A stretch of 8,613 nt of DNA from DASWRT01 sp036403035. Lineage in GTDB: Bacteria; Pseudomonadota; Alphaproteobacteria; ATCC43930; CGMCC-115725. This document shows, in pieces, positions 1 to 6,712 of the stretch. The stretch spans positions 1-8,613 of the forward strand of contig DASWRT010000311.1 in NCBI GenBank assembly GCA_036403035.1. Direction: 5' to 3'. Within the stretch, counting starts at the first letter, position 1. Each line of letters begins with the position of its first letter. The notes below the pieces were generated by a model that did not search any database, was not told the origin of the DNA, and saw nothing but the letters and a program-made list of their open reading frames with translations. The position numbers and the translations under genes are program-made.

Positions 1-1
1 T

Positions 2-580
2 CATTTCCTGACGAGCTGGCTGCCGACGGTGCTGGACAGCAACGGCGTGCCGCTGGCGCATGCGGTGGTCGCCGGCTCGCTGATCCAGGGCGGGGGCGCC
101 GTGGGCAGCCTGATCGTCGGCCGCCTGATGGACCGCTTCGGGATGATGGCGATCATGGCGGCTTTCATCCTGTCCGTTCCGTTCGTCGTCATGATCGGCG
201 CCTTCGCAATGCCGGAATACATGCTCATGCTTGTGGTGTTCACTGCGGGATTGTGCCTGCTCGGCGGGCAGATCGGGCTCAACGCGCTGGCGGGCACGAT
301 CTATCCGACCTTCGTGCGTTCGACCGGCGCGGGCTGGGCGCTGGGCATCGGGCGCATCGGATCCATCATCGGACCGGTGATCGGCGGCGTGCTGATCGGG
401 ATGAAGCTCTCGATGCCCGCGCTCTTCATCTGCGCCGCGATCCCCGCCGCGTGCTGCGCGGTGACCGTCTTCTTCCTGCGCGCCGCAGCCCGGTCCAGGG
501 CATCGGTGATGTACGACGAAGAGGGGATCGCCGGGGCGGGCGGCGGCGAGGGAGTGCGCCGAGGCGTGCTCGTCCGATGA
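2..580 (+). CDS. MFS transporter of the aromatic acid:H+ symporter (AAHS) type, C-terminal part only
   Basis: The reading frame is open from the window edge, and 192 residues are visible before TGA at 578-580. The fragment is strongly hydrophobic. It begins with the end of a helix reading FLTSWLPTVL, a pattern typical of TM7 in PcaK/BenK-like AAHS transporters. Visible residues about 18-40, 48-68, 72-95, 108-130 and 133-152 then form five further membrane helices. The loop GRLMDRFG (visible residues 40-47) is the second copy of the MFS G-xxx-D-R-x-G motif. The short C-terminal tail is charged and glycine-rich, as expected for a cytoplasmic end. Family members import benzoate-type acids by proton symport across the inner membrane. 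The ring-cleavage-product hydrolase 70 bp downstream supports an aromatic substrate, but which one cannot be told. The N-terminal half lies outside the window. The AAHS subfamily call is less certain than the MFS call. Confidence 0.85.
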   Translation, partial: HFLTSWLPTVLDSNGVPLAHAVVAGSLIQGGGAVGSLIVGRLMDRFGMMAIMAAFILSVPFVVMIGAFAMPEYMLMLVVFTAGLCLLGGQIGLNALAGTIYPTFVRSTGAGWALGIGRIGSIIGPVIGGVLIGMKLSMPALFICAAIPAACCAVTVFFLRAAARSRASVMYDEEGIAGAGGGEGVRRGVLVR

Positions 581-636
581 CGCCGCTCGGCATTGTCCGC
601 CACCGCTGCTTCGTGTTTTAACCCCACCTGCAATTC

Positions 637-642
637 AGGGAG
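637..642 (+). promoter_or_regulatory. Ribosome binding site for the FAH-family hydrolase
   Basis: AGGGAG lies 8 nt before the ATG at 651. It overlaps the alternative GTG at 642, which would then have no Shine-Dalgarno sequence, so it decides the start in favour of ATG 651. Confidence 0.65.
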
Positions 643-650
643 TGCTTTCG

Positions 651-1346
651 ATGGCCGCCTACGCCGTACCCGCCCCGCCGATCACGACCATTCCGGTGGC
701 CGGCGGCGACCCGTTCCCGGTGCGCCGCATCTACTGCGTCGGGCGCAACTATGCCGCGCATGCCCGCGAGATGGGACACGATCCGGACCGCGAGGAGCCG
801 TTCTTCTTCATGAAGCCGGCGGACGCGATCGTACCGAACGGCTCGACCATACCGTACCCGACGATGACGAAGAGCTACCACCACGAGATCGAGATGGTGG
901 TGGCGCTCGCGAAGGGCGGCCGGGACGTGCCGGTGGAGCGTGCGCTCGACCTCGTGTTCGGCTACGCCGTCGGGCTCGACATGACGCGCCGCGACCTGCA
1001 GCAGCAGGCGAAGAATTTGGGCCGCCCGTGGGATCTCTCGAAGGGTTTCGACCAAGCCGCGCCCTGCGCGACGATCTCGCCCGTCTCGAAGGTCGGCCAC
1101 ATCGGCAAGGGCGCCATCTGGCTCAAGATCAACGGCGAGATCCGTCAGCAGAGCGACATCGGCAACCTGATCTGGAGCGTGCCCGAGACGATCGCGTACC
1201 TGTCGCGCTACGTTGAGCTGGCGCCCGGCGACCTGATCTATTCGGGGACGCCCGACGGCGTAGGCGCGGTGGTCAGGGGCGACAAGCTCCACGGCCACGT
1301 CGACGGCCTCGAAGACCTCAACATCACGATCGCCGCCGGCGAGTGA
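651..1346 (+). CDS. Fumarylacetoacetate hydrolase family protein, probably fumarylpyruvate hydrolase-like
   Basis: A 231-residue single-domain member of the FAH superfamily, similar in length and style to YcgM and NagK-type fumarylpyruvate hydrolases. These are soluble, metal-dependent enzymes that cleave the C-C bond of acylpyruvates made by aromatic ring cleavage. Diagnostic motifs are RxIYCVGRNYAAH (residues 25-37), FFFMKPADAIV (51-61), the metal-binding HHEIE (77-81, ligands E79 and E81) with D110 in VGLDMTRRD as the third ligand, KGFD (131-134) and SGTPDGVG (198-205). ATG 651 is preferred over an in-frame GTG at 642 because of the well-spaced AGGGAG. The gene follows an aromatic-acid-type transporter, which fits the last step of a gentisate-like pathway (fumarylpyruvate to fumarate plus pyruvate). 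The family also contains oxaloacetate decarboxylases and other acylpyruvases, so the substrate is inferred. The family assignment is firm. Confidence 0.92.
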   Translation: MAAYAVPAPPITTIPVAGGDPFPVRRIYCVGRNYAAHAREMGHDPDREEPFFFMKPADAIVPNGSTIPYPTMTKSYHHEIEMVVALAKGGRDVPVERALDLVFGYAVGLDMTRRDLQQQAKNLGRPWDLSKGFDQAAPCATISPVSKVGHIGKGAIWLKINGEIRQQSDIGNLIWSVPETIAYLSRYVELAPGDLIYSGTPDGVGAVVRGDKLHGHVDGLEDLNITIAAGE

Positions 1347-1368
1347 GCGGGAGGCTGACCGGCGGATC

Positions 1369-2166
1369 ATGGCGCTGACCGTAGCAACTTGGAACATCAA
1401 CTCGGTCCGTCTGCGGATCGACAACGTCCGCCGTCTCATCGCGGAGGTGCAGCCCGACGTGCTGTGCCTCCAGGAGACGAAGACTGTGGACGAGACCTTC
1501 CCGCGCGAGGCGTTCGAGGAACTCGGCTACCGGCACATGCTCGTGCACGGGATGAAGAGCTACAACGGCGTCGCCGTGCTGTCCCGCGTGCCGCTCGACG
1601 GCAGCGGGACGCGGAGCTGGTGCGCCCGCGAGGACTGCCGGCACGGCGTCGTCAATCTTCCCGGCGGTATCGAGCTGCACAACGTCTACGTCCCGGCGGG
1701 CGGCGACATCCCGGACCCCGAGGCCAATCCGAAGTTCGCGCACAAGCTCCAGTTCCTCGACGAGCTGCGCGACTGGCTCAAGGGGGAGCACGATCCGGCG
1801 AAGAAGATGATCCTGGTCGGCGACCTCAACGTCGCGCCGCTGGAGACCGACGTCTGGTCGCACAAGCAGCTCCTCGACGTCGTCAGCCACACGCCGGTCG
1901 AAGTCGAGAAGCTGGGTGCGGTGCAGGGCGCGGGCGGCTTCGTCGACGCGGTGCGGCATTTCGTGCCGGCCGAGCAGAAGCTGTATACGTGGTGGAGCTA
2001 CCGCAACCGCGACTGGGCCGCCTCCGACCGCGGCCGGCGGCTCGACCATATCTGGGTGACGCCGCCGCTGGTCGGTCATCTCGCCGCCGCCGAGGTTCAT
2101 CGCGGCATCCGCGGCTGGGAGAAGGCGTCGGATCACGTGCCGGTGGTGATCCGCCTCGACGGCTGA
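1369..2166 (+). CDS. xth: Exodeoxyribonuclease III (AP endonuclease, Xth type)
   Basis: A 265-residue protein of the exonuclease-endonuclease-phosphatase fold, full length for the family. It removes 3' blocking groups and cuts at abasic sites during base excision repair in the cytoplasm. The conserved active-site set is complete: N11 (WNINS), E36 (LQETK), Y107 (NVYVPAG), D152 and N154 (GDLNVAP), D226 (RLDHIW), and D255-H256 (SDHVPV). The ATG at 1369 directly precedes the family's usual N-terminal strand. A GGGAGG at 1349-1354 is rather far (14 nt) and GGCGGA at 1361-1366 is rather close, so translation may partly depend on coupling to the FAH gene, which ends 22 bp upstream. A repair gene directly behind a catabolic gene is odd, and no functional link is apparent. 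A stem-loop at 2193-2223 follows. Confidence 0.96.
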   Translation: MALTVATWNINSVRLRIDNVRRLIAEVQPDVLCLQETKTVDETFPREAFEELGYRHMLVHGMKSYNGVAVLSRVPLDGSGTRSWCAREDCRHGVVNLPGGIELHNVYVPAGGDIPDPEANPKFAHKLQFLDELRDWLKGEHDPAKKMILVGDLNVAPLETDVWSHKQLLDVVSHTPVEVEKLGAVQGAGGFVDAVRHFVPAEQKLYTWWSYRNRDWAASDRGRRLDHIWVTPPLVGHLAAAEVHRGIRGWEKASDHVPVVIRLDG

Positions 2167-2192
2167 TCCATCCTCGCGCCGGCGCGGGCGCC

Positions 2193-2223
2193 GTCGGCCT
2201 CGCTTCCGGGGGGCGAGGCCGAC
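2193..2223. terminator. Stem-loop between convergent xth and aminotransferase genes, possible terminator
   Basis: A perfect 11-bp inverted repeat, GTCGGCCTCGC at 2193-2203 and GCGAGGCCGAC at 2213-2223, encloses a 9-nt loop. It sits 26 bp after the xth stop and 64 bp after the convergent aminotransferase stop at 2288. The stem is very GC-rich, but no T-tract follows on either strand, so it is not a textbook intrinsic terminator. It could still pause transcription, act with Rho, or protect 3' ends from both sides. The rest of the 2167-2287 gap shows nothing else. Confidence 0.5.
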
Positions 2224-2287
2224 CCCTGGGACTCAGGCGAATCGGTGCTCGGCCAGAGACTGCCGCACCACCGCGGTCCCAGGCGAT

Positions 2288-3520
2288 CTATCGGACGACC
2301 TCCTTCACGTAAACGGTCCAGCCCGGTCCCGCTCCGTTGCCGGCCGCCTCGTGAAGCCCCTGGGCGAACCGCACGATCCGGCGTCCCGCGTCCGCCAGGA
2401 CCCCGTCGTCCGCGGTGAGCGAGATGCGCAGATGCCCGGCGGCGCTCGGCCCGAACCCGTCGCACGGCAGCACGGCGACGCCTTCCTGGTCGAGCAGTCC
2501 GCGCGCGAACGCGTCCGCCGAAAGCCCGGTGCCGCGCGCGTCGAGCATCACGAACATCCCGCCTTCCGGCGGTGCGGCCCGGCAGCCCGGCGCGTCGGCA
2601 AGGATGCCGGCGAGCAGTCCGGCGCGGCGGCGATAGTCCTCGCGCATCGCCGCCGCCTCCGGCAGGTCGCGCGTGAGCGCCACGAGCGCGCCCTCCTGGA
2701 TGAAGGGCGGCCCGCCATAGAGCATGCAGAGCAGCAGATTGAAGAGATGCTTCGCGAGCGGTTCGGGGCCGATGATCCAGCCCAGGCGGAAACCCGGCGC
2801 GGCGAACGACTTCGAAAGGCTCGAAACGACGGCCGTCCGCTCCGCCATGCCCGGTAGGCTCCAAGGGCTGATATGCGGCCGGGCGTAGGCCATCTCCTCG
2901 TAGACCTCGTCCGACAGCAGCCATAGATCGTGGCTGCGGCACAGGCCGGCGATCGCCTCGATCTCGTTCCGCGTCAGGACGGCGCCGGTCGGATTGTGCG
3001 GGCTGTTGATCCAGACGGCGCGCGTGCGCGGCGTGATCGCGCGCTCCAGCGCGTCGAGGTCCGGGTGGAAGCCGAGTTCCGGCCGCAGCGGCACGTTGAC
3101 GAGGCTTGCGCCACATGCGCCGGCCGCCGCCTCGTAGGTCGCGTACATCGGCTCCGGCAGGACGATTTCGTCGCCCGGCCCGGCGATGCATTGCAGGGCG
3201 CAGAACAGGCCGGCCTGCGCGCCCGGCACCAGCACGACGTTGTCGGCCGAGCAGGGCTGTCCCGTGCGGGCCGAGAAGCGCGCCGCGATCGCGGCCCGCA
3301 CCTCGGGATGGCCGGCGATGGGCGAATAGCCGGTCCGGCGTCGGCGCAGCGCGTCGACGGTCGCCTCGATCATCGCCTCCGGCGGTCCCTGGTCGGGGTC
3401 GCCGACGGTCAGGAGAACGATGTCCCGGCCGGCGGCGCGTTGCCGCATGGCGTCGAAATGGATGGTCCAGGCGCCGGCGCCCTTGCCGGCGACGCGATCG
3501 ACGAGCGGTGAAAAGTGCAT
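2288..3520 (-). CDS. Class I/II pyridoxal-phosphate aminotransferase (AruH/AspC-like fold)
   Basis: A 410-residue fold-type I PLP enzyme, full length. Active-site features are VGDPD (39-43), Y126 region (PEPMYATYE) at the cofactor ring, N176 in SPHNPTG, D204 and Y207 in SDEVYEE, the Schiff-base lysine K237 in SSLSKSFAAPG, R245, and the carboxylate-binding R365 in LRISL. The opening SPLVDRVAGKGAGAWTIHFDA resembles the start of arginine:pyruvate transaminase (AruH) and related aspartate/aromatic aminotransferases, and motivates the choice of ATG 3520. A longer frame from ATG 3577 adds 19 arginine-rich residues without homology-like sequence or a Shine-Dalgarno site. Upstream of 3520 there is only a weak CGGA. 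The protein ends about 20 residues after the last conserved block. The SH3 gene upstream is 124 bp away on the same strand. The amino-donor specificity cannot be read from sequence. Confidence 0.92.
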   Translation of the reverse strand: MHFSPLVDRVAGKGAGAWTIHFDAMRQRAAGRDIVLLTVGDPDQGPPEAMIEATVDALRRRRTGYSPIAGHPEVRAAIAARFSARTGQPCSADNVVLVPGAQAGLFCALQCIAGPGDEIVLPEPMYATYEAAAGACGASLVNVPLRPELGFHPDLDALERAITPRTRAVWINSPHNPTGAVLTRNEIEAIAGLCRSHDLWLLSDEVYEEMAYARPHISPWSLPGMAERTAVVSSLSKSFAAPGFRLGWIIGPEPLAKHLFNLLLCMLYGGPPFIQEGALVALTRDLPEAAAMREDYRRRAGLLAGILADAPGCRAAPPEGGMFVMLDARGTGLSADAFARGLLDQEGVAVLPCDGFGPSAAGHLRISLTADDGVLADAGRRIVRFAQGLHEAAGNGAGPGWTVYVKEVVR

Positions 3521-3644
3521 CTGGATTCCGTCACGGCGCTGCGGACCGGCGACATGCCGGCCGCGGTTGCCGTCCATACTACGGGAATGCGGCGCTTTTT
3601 CGTGTGTTGCGCGCCCGACGATCGTGCGCCGCAGCCGGCGGCCG

Positions 3645-4187
3645 CTACTGGATCGTCTCGTTCGGGTAGACGCCCCAGACCTGATCGCGGGCGAGCCAGC
3701 CGGTGACGCCGTCCTTCTCGACGCGGCACCAGCCGTCCTGGCATTCCAGCAGGCGCGCGATCACGCCGGGCTCGGCGCGCGCGACGATTTGGGCGTCGCT
3801 CTGCGGCCGGCTGTGCAGCTCGCGCACCGCGCCCTCCACGATCACCGAGCGGCGGCCGGTGACCATCCGCTGATGCACCCAGCCCTCGGTGCCCTGCCAG
3901 TCGCGGATCTTCCGCCAGTTCTCGAACTCGGCGACGATCTCGACCGGCATGTCCTTGTGCGTGAAGATCCAGTCGACCGGGTAGCGCTCGCCGGGGCCGG
4001 TGCGGACGTTGACCTGATCCGAGCGCAGGCTGACGAAGCGCGGCACCGGCAGGTTCTTGTCGGCGGCGCCCGCCGGCGAGATCGCAGCGGCGGCAAGCAG
4101 GAAGAGGAGGGCGAGGGCAGCCCGCGCGACGGCGGCGAAATGCGGCTCGAAGGCGGCGGCGCGACGAAAACGTAACAGGCTAAACAC
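3645..4187 (-). CDS. Exported protein with two bacterial SH3 domains (SH3_4-like)
   Basis: A 180-residue predicted periplasmic or cell-envelope protein. Residues 1-41 form a signal peptide: a basic, slightly long n-region with R6, R8 and R9, a hydrophobic core ARAALALLFLLAAAA (21-35), and a likely cleavage after AGA at 41. The mature part holds two tandem SH3-like repeats, about 50-110 (VNVRTGPGERYPVDWIF, then WRKIRDWQGTEGWVH) and about 113-172 (LHSRPQSDA, then CQDGWCRVEKDGVTGWL). Such domains usually bind peptidoglycan or peptides; here the role is unknown. C149 and C154 could form a disulfide after export. The start is a GTG at 4187 without an obvious Shine-Dalgarno, and the frame is closed 33 bp further upstream, so the start is the least certain part. 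It is divergent from the hydroxyacid dehydrogenase gene, an arrangement I recall from other Hyphomicrobiales. Confidence 0.88.
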   Translation of the reverse strand: MFSLLRFRRAAAFEPHFAAVARAALALLFLLAAAAISPAGAADKNLPVPRFVSLRSDQVNVRTGPGERYPVDWIFTHKDMPVEIVAEFENWRKIRDWQGTEGWVHQRMVTGRRSVIVEGAVRELHSRPQSDAQIVARAEPGVIARLLECQDGWCRVEKDGVTGWLARDQVWGVYPNETIQ

Positions 4188-4292
4188 GATCGAATGTTGT
4201 AGCGTTGCCGGAAGAGATCATTGACGGACCTAGCGCGAACCAAGCAGCCGGCGCATCGTTGACCTCCGGCCAGGGCCAGGGGAGCGCCGGGG

Positions 4293-4297
4293 AGGGG
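4293..4297 (+). promoter_or_regulatory. Ribosome binding site for the 2-hydroxyacid dehydrogenase
   Basis: AGGGG, part of the purine run GGGGAGGGG at 4289-4297, lies 9 nt before ATG 4307. It argues against the longer frame from 4205, whose extra 34 residues are low-complexity and unlike the family. Confidence 0.6.
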
Positions 4298-4306
4298 CCA
4301 ACGAGG

Positions 4307-5293
4307 ATGCCGACGAAGAGACCGCTCGTCATTGTAACACGGAAGCTGCCCGATCCTATCGAGACGCGCATGATGGAGTTGTTCGATGCGCGACTCAACC
4401 TAAACGACACGCCGATGAGCCAAGCCCAGCTCGTCGCGGCCATCCGCGAGGCTGACGTGCTGGTGCCGACCGTCACCGACCGCATCGACGCGGCTATGCT
4501 GTCGCAGGCCGGTCCGAACCTGCGCCTGATCGCCTCCTTCGGAACCGGCGTCGATCATATCGACCTTGCGACCGCGCGGCAGCGCGGCATCGCCGTCACC
4601 AACACGCCCGGCGTCCTGACCGAGGACACCGCCGACATGACGATGGCGCTGATCCTTGCCGTGGCCCGGCGCGTCGCCGAGGGCGAGCGGCTGATCCGCT
4701 CCGGCAAATGGCAGGGCTGGGGGCCCACCTTCATGCTCGGCCATCGCATCTGGGGCAAGCGGCTCGGCATCCTCGGCATGGGCCGGATCGGGCAGGCGGT
4801 GGCGCGGCGCGCCCGCGGCTTCGGCCTGTCGATCCACTACCACAACCGGCGCCGGGTCCCCGAGGCGATCGAGCAGGAGCTGGAGGCGACCTACTGGGAG
4901 AGCGTTGACCAGATGCTCGCCCACATGGACATCGTCTCGGTCAACTGCCCGCACACGCCGGCGACCTACCATCTGCTGTCGGCGCGGCGCCTGAAGCTGC
5001 TGCGGCCGCATGCGATCGTCGTCAACACGGCGCGCGGCGAGGTGATCGACGAGAACGCGCTGACCCGCATGCTCCAGGCGAACGAGCTGGCCGGCGCCGG
5101 GCTCGACGTGTTCGAGCACGAGCCGGCGGTGAACCCGAAGCTGCTGAAGCTCGACAACGTCGTGCTGCTGCCGCACATGGGCTCGGCGACGATCGAGGGC
5201 CGCATCGACATGGGCGAGAAGGTCATCATCAACATCAAGACCTTCGCCGACGGCCACCGCCCGCCCGACCGCGTCATCGAGGCGATGCTCTGA
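4307..5293 (+). CDS. D-2-hydroxyacid dehydrogenase, hydroxypyruvate/glyoxylate reductase (D-glycerate dehydrogenase) class
   Basis: A 328-residue cytosolic NAD(P)-dependent dehydrogenase of the D-isomer-specific family, full length. The discontinuous catalytic domain (about 1-105 and 300-328) carries SFGTGVDHID (78-87) and NTPGVLTEDTAD (99-110). The Rossmann domain has GMGRIG (157-162), and the second beta strand ends in HNRRR (179-183), a basic stretch that favours NADP(H) over NAD(H). The catalytic residues are R243 (NTARG), E272 (EHEP) and H290 in PHMGSAT. The relay is therefore complete. The likely reaction is reduction of glyoxylate or hydroxypyruvate to glycolate or D-glycerate, in glycine/serine and C2 metabolism. 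The subclass is inferred from overall similarity to GRHPR-type enzymes, and a related 2-ketoacid reductase cannot be excluded. The start ATG 4307 is supported by a purine-rich site. A GC-rich stem-loop follows the stop. Confidence 0.9.
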   Translation: MPTKRPLVIVTRKLPDPIETRMMELFDARLNLNDTPMSQAQLVAAIREADVLVPTVTDRIDAAMLSQAGPNLRLIASFGTGVDHIDLATARQRGIAVTNTPGVLTEDTADMTMALILAVARRVAEGERLIRSGKWQGWGPTFMLGHRIWGKRLGILGMGRIGQAVARRARGFGLSIHYHNRRRVPEAIEQELEATYWESVDQMLAHMDIVSVNCPHTPATYHLLSARRLKLLRPHAIVVNTARGEVIDENALTRMLQANELAGAGLDVFEHEPAVNPKLLKLDNVVLLPHMGSATIEGRIDMGEKVIINIKTFADGHRPPDRVIEAML

Positions 5294-5307
5294 GAGCGCC
5301 GTCGGCC

Positions 5308-5339
5308 TGACGACTGCGGCGGCAGCCGCAGCGGCGTCA
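5308..5339 (+). terminator. Stem-loop after the hydroxyacid dehydrogenase, weak terminator candidate
   Basis: CTGCGGC (5314-5320) pairs with GCCGCAG (5325-5331) across a GGCA loop. The outer arms TGACG (5308-5312) and CGTCA (5335-5339) extend the stem with an internal bulge. It begins 14 bp after the stop codon. No T-run follows, so a terminator role is plausible but not shown. Confidence 0.4.
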
Positions 5340-5384
5340 TTGAGGGCGGCGGAGCGTTGACCGTTCAGGAACGTCAGCCGCATC

Positions 5385-5390
5385 GGAGGT
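5385..5390 (+). promoter_or_regulatory. Ribosome binding site for the DUF6306 gene
   Basis: GGAGGT sits 5 nt before ATG 5396. It is the best Shine-Dalgarno in the window and rules in favour of this start rather than the in-frame TTG at 5357. Confidence 0.75.
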
Positions 5391-5395
5391 GCGCG

Positions 5396-5950
5396 ATGCC
5401 GGATCGGGAACCACGCGGCTACGCCTCGCCGCCCTGCTCGGCGCATGAGGCCGACCCCGCCTATATGGGGCTCGTCACGCCCGAGCCGCTGCCGCGGGAC
5501 GAGTTGGTCGCGCTGCTCAACACGCTGATCGAGGCGGAGCGCGCGGGCGCGAAGACGCTCGCGTGGTACGTCAAGACGACGCCGGAAGGCGAGATGCGCG
5601 ACGCGCTCGCCGCGGTCGGGCGCGACGAAGGGCGCTACGTCGCGCTCCTCGGCCGCCTGCTCCGCTCGCTCGGCGCGACGCCGTCGGAGGCGACGGGGAG
5701 CTTCTTCGAGAAGGCGCGCGCAATCGAGAATCCCGCCGACCGGCTCGCCTTCCTCAACCGCGGCCAGGGCTGGGTCGCGCGGAAGCTCGCCGAGGCGCTG
5801 CCGCGGATCGCCGATCCGGAGATGCGGACGGCGCTTGAGGAGATGCAGCGCACCCACGTCGAGAACATCGAGCGGTGCGACGGGTTCGCTGGAGCGCCCG
5901 GTGACGGAGCGCCCGGCGCCGATCCTCGCCGCGAACCGGGGGCGCGCTGA
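5396..5950 (+). CDS. DUF6306 domain protein (ferritin-like helical protein of unknown function)
   Basis: A 184-residue soluble protein. After about 22 poorly structured residues comes a region I recognise as DUF6306: the opening DPAYMG (20-25), the helix LLNTLIEAERAGAKTL (40-55), the GRDEGRYVALLGRLLRSLG helix (75-93), then TGSFFEKARAIENPADR (100-116), LNRGQGWVARKL (120-131) and a last helix with H154 and E156. The four-helix pattern with spaced acidic residues (E46, E48, D77, E78, E105, E148, E149) and H154 recalls ferritin-like diiron proteins, but the metal ligands are a guess and no function is established. The tail from about 163 is glycine/proline-rich and probably disordered. It stands alone on this strand, 102 bp after the dehydrogenase and convergent with the isochorismatase-like gene (24-bp gap). 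The family recall is from memory. Confidence 0.82.
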   Translation: MPDREPRGYASPPCSAHEADPAYMGLVTPEPLPRDELVALLNTLIEAERAGAKTLAWYVKTTPEGEMRDALAAVGRDEGRYVALLGRLLRSLGATPSEATGSFFEKARAIENPADRLAFLNRGQGWVARKLAEALPRIADPEMRTALEEMQRTHVENIERCDGFAGAPGDGAPGADPRREPGAR

Positions 5951-5974
5951 CGCGGGACGGAACCCGTGCCGCCG

Positions 5975-6589
5975 CTATCGCAGCCAGGACGCGAGAATGG
6001 TGTCCGCGTCGGCGGCCTCGATCTGCTGCCCGAACCGCTTTTGATAGAGCGTGAGCAGCGCGTCGTGCGTTTCGTCGGCCGAGCTGCAAAGGGCGTCGGT
6101 CGCCACCACCACCCGGTAGCCGTGATCGACGGCGCCGAGAACGGTCGCGAGGACGCACACGTCGGTCTCCGCGCCGGTGATCACCAAGCTGTCGCAGCCG
6201 CGCTTCTGCAACATCGGCACGAGATGCGGTTCGGAGAACGGCGAGTAGACGTACTTGTCGAGGACTTCCGCCGGCGGGACCAAGGCGGCGAGCGACGGGA
6301 GCAGGTCGACGAGCCGCGGATCGATCCTCTCGGCAGTGAGATCCCGCCAGCGATCGTAGTACCGCCGCCAGCTTCCCGGCATCCTCTCCGGACTCTTCGG
6401 AGGAACGAAGCGCGTGAAGATGGTCCGGCTGGGGTGATGTGCGGCGATCCGCTCGACGACCGGCAGCACCCGTTCCATCCACGGCGTATGCCAAGGCGTG
6501 TCCCCGGCGAATAGGTTCTGCATGTCGATGCAGAGATGGACGGTGCGGTCGGTGAGCGGGCCGAAAGGCAAAGGCTTTGAAAGAGGCAT
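5975..6589 (-). CDS. Isochorismatase-like cysteine hydrolase
   Basis: A 204-residue single-domain member of the isochorismatase-like superfamily, full length. The catalytic triad is visible: D22 in CIDMQNLF, K112 in LDKYVYS, and C145 in GAETDVCVLAT, where the segment before the cysteine carries the usual structural turn. Family members hydrolyse amides (nicotinamidase, carbamoyl amidases, ureidoacrylate hydrolase) or the isochorismate vinyl ether. The metal-binding residues of nicotinamidases are not evident, so nicotinamidase is unlikely and the substrate is unknown. Two starts compete: ATG 6589 and TTG 6595. The nearest AGGAG-like sequence lies 19 nt before the ATG and 13 nt before the TTG, so neither start is well served. 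The ATG is preferred on codon grounds. The tautomerase gene is 123 bp upstream on the same strand, so the two may be cotranscribed. Confidence 0.9.
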   Translation of the reverse strand: MPLSKPLPFGPLTDRTVHLCIDMQNLFAGDTPWHTPWMERVLPVVERIAAHHPSRTIFTRFVPPKSPERMPGSWRRYYDRWRDLTAERIDPRLVDLLPSLAALVPPAEVLDKYVYSPFSEPHLVPMLQKRGCDSLVITGAETDVCVLATVLGAVDHGYRVVVATDALCSSADETHDALLTLYQKRFGQQIEAADADTILASWLR

Positions 6590-6712
6590 GAACAACTTAC
6601 TTTGCGTTCTCCTGACTCGTTCAACGCCGAAGCGCCGGGCGCGCTCCCTGGAATTAAAAGTGCAGGGCGATATGGCGCTCGCATCGCGGCTCTCCAGAGG
6701 CCAGAAGGTCGG

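Noticed and set aside
593..621. Possible sigma-70 promoter TTGTCC / 17 bp / TTTTAA before the FAH gene
   Set aside because: The -35 matches 4 of 6 and the -10 only 3 of 6 positions. The gene also follows the transporter closely on the same strand, so it is not convincing.
618..1439. A 273-codon open frame opposite the FAH hydrolase
   Set aside because: It is antisense to a gene with clear catalytic motifs, and its composition is that of a shadow frame.
2133..3191. A 352-codon open frame on the minus strand inside the aminotransferase
   Set aside because: It is a frame-shifted reading of the aminotransferase gene itself, Arg/Gly/Ala-rich, with no recognisable motif.
3521..3577. Longer start of the aminotransferase at ATG 3577
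   Set aside because: The extra 19 residues are unlike the family's N-terminus and no ribosome binding site precedes that ATG.
4221..4264. TTGACG and TTGACC as -35 boxes for the hydroxyacid dehydrogenase
   Set aside because: No -10-like sequence occurs 16-18 bp downstream of either.
4400..5857. A 485-codon open frame on the minus strand
   Set aside because: It lies antisense to the hydroxyacid dehydrogenase and DUF6306 genes and is rich in Arg, Val, Asp and Leu with no domain pattern. This is the usual shadow of GC-rich coding sequence.
6653..6658. TTTAAT on the minus strand as a -10 box for the isochorismatase-like gene
   Set aside because: It matches five of six positions, but no acceptable -35 lies 16-18 bp upstream. 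It may just be a local AT-rich patch.
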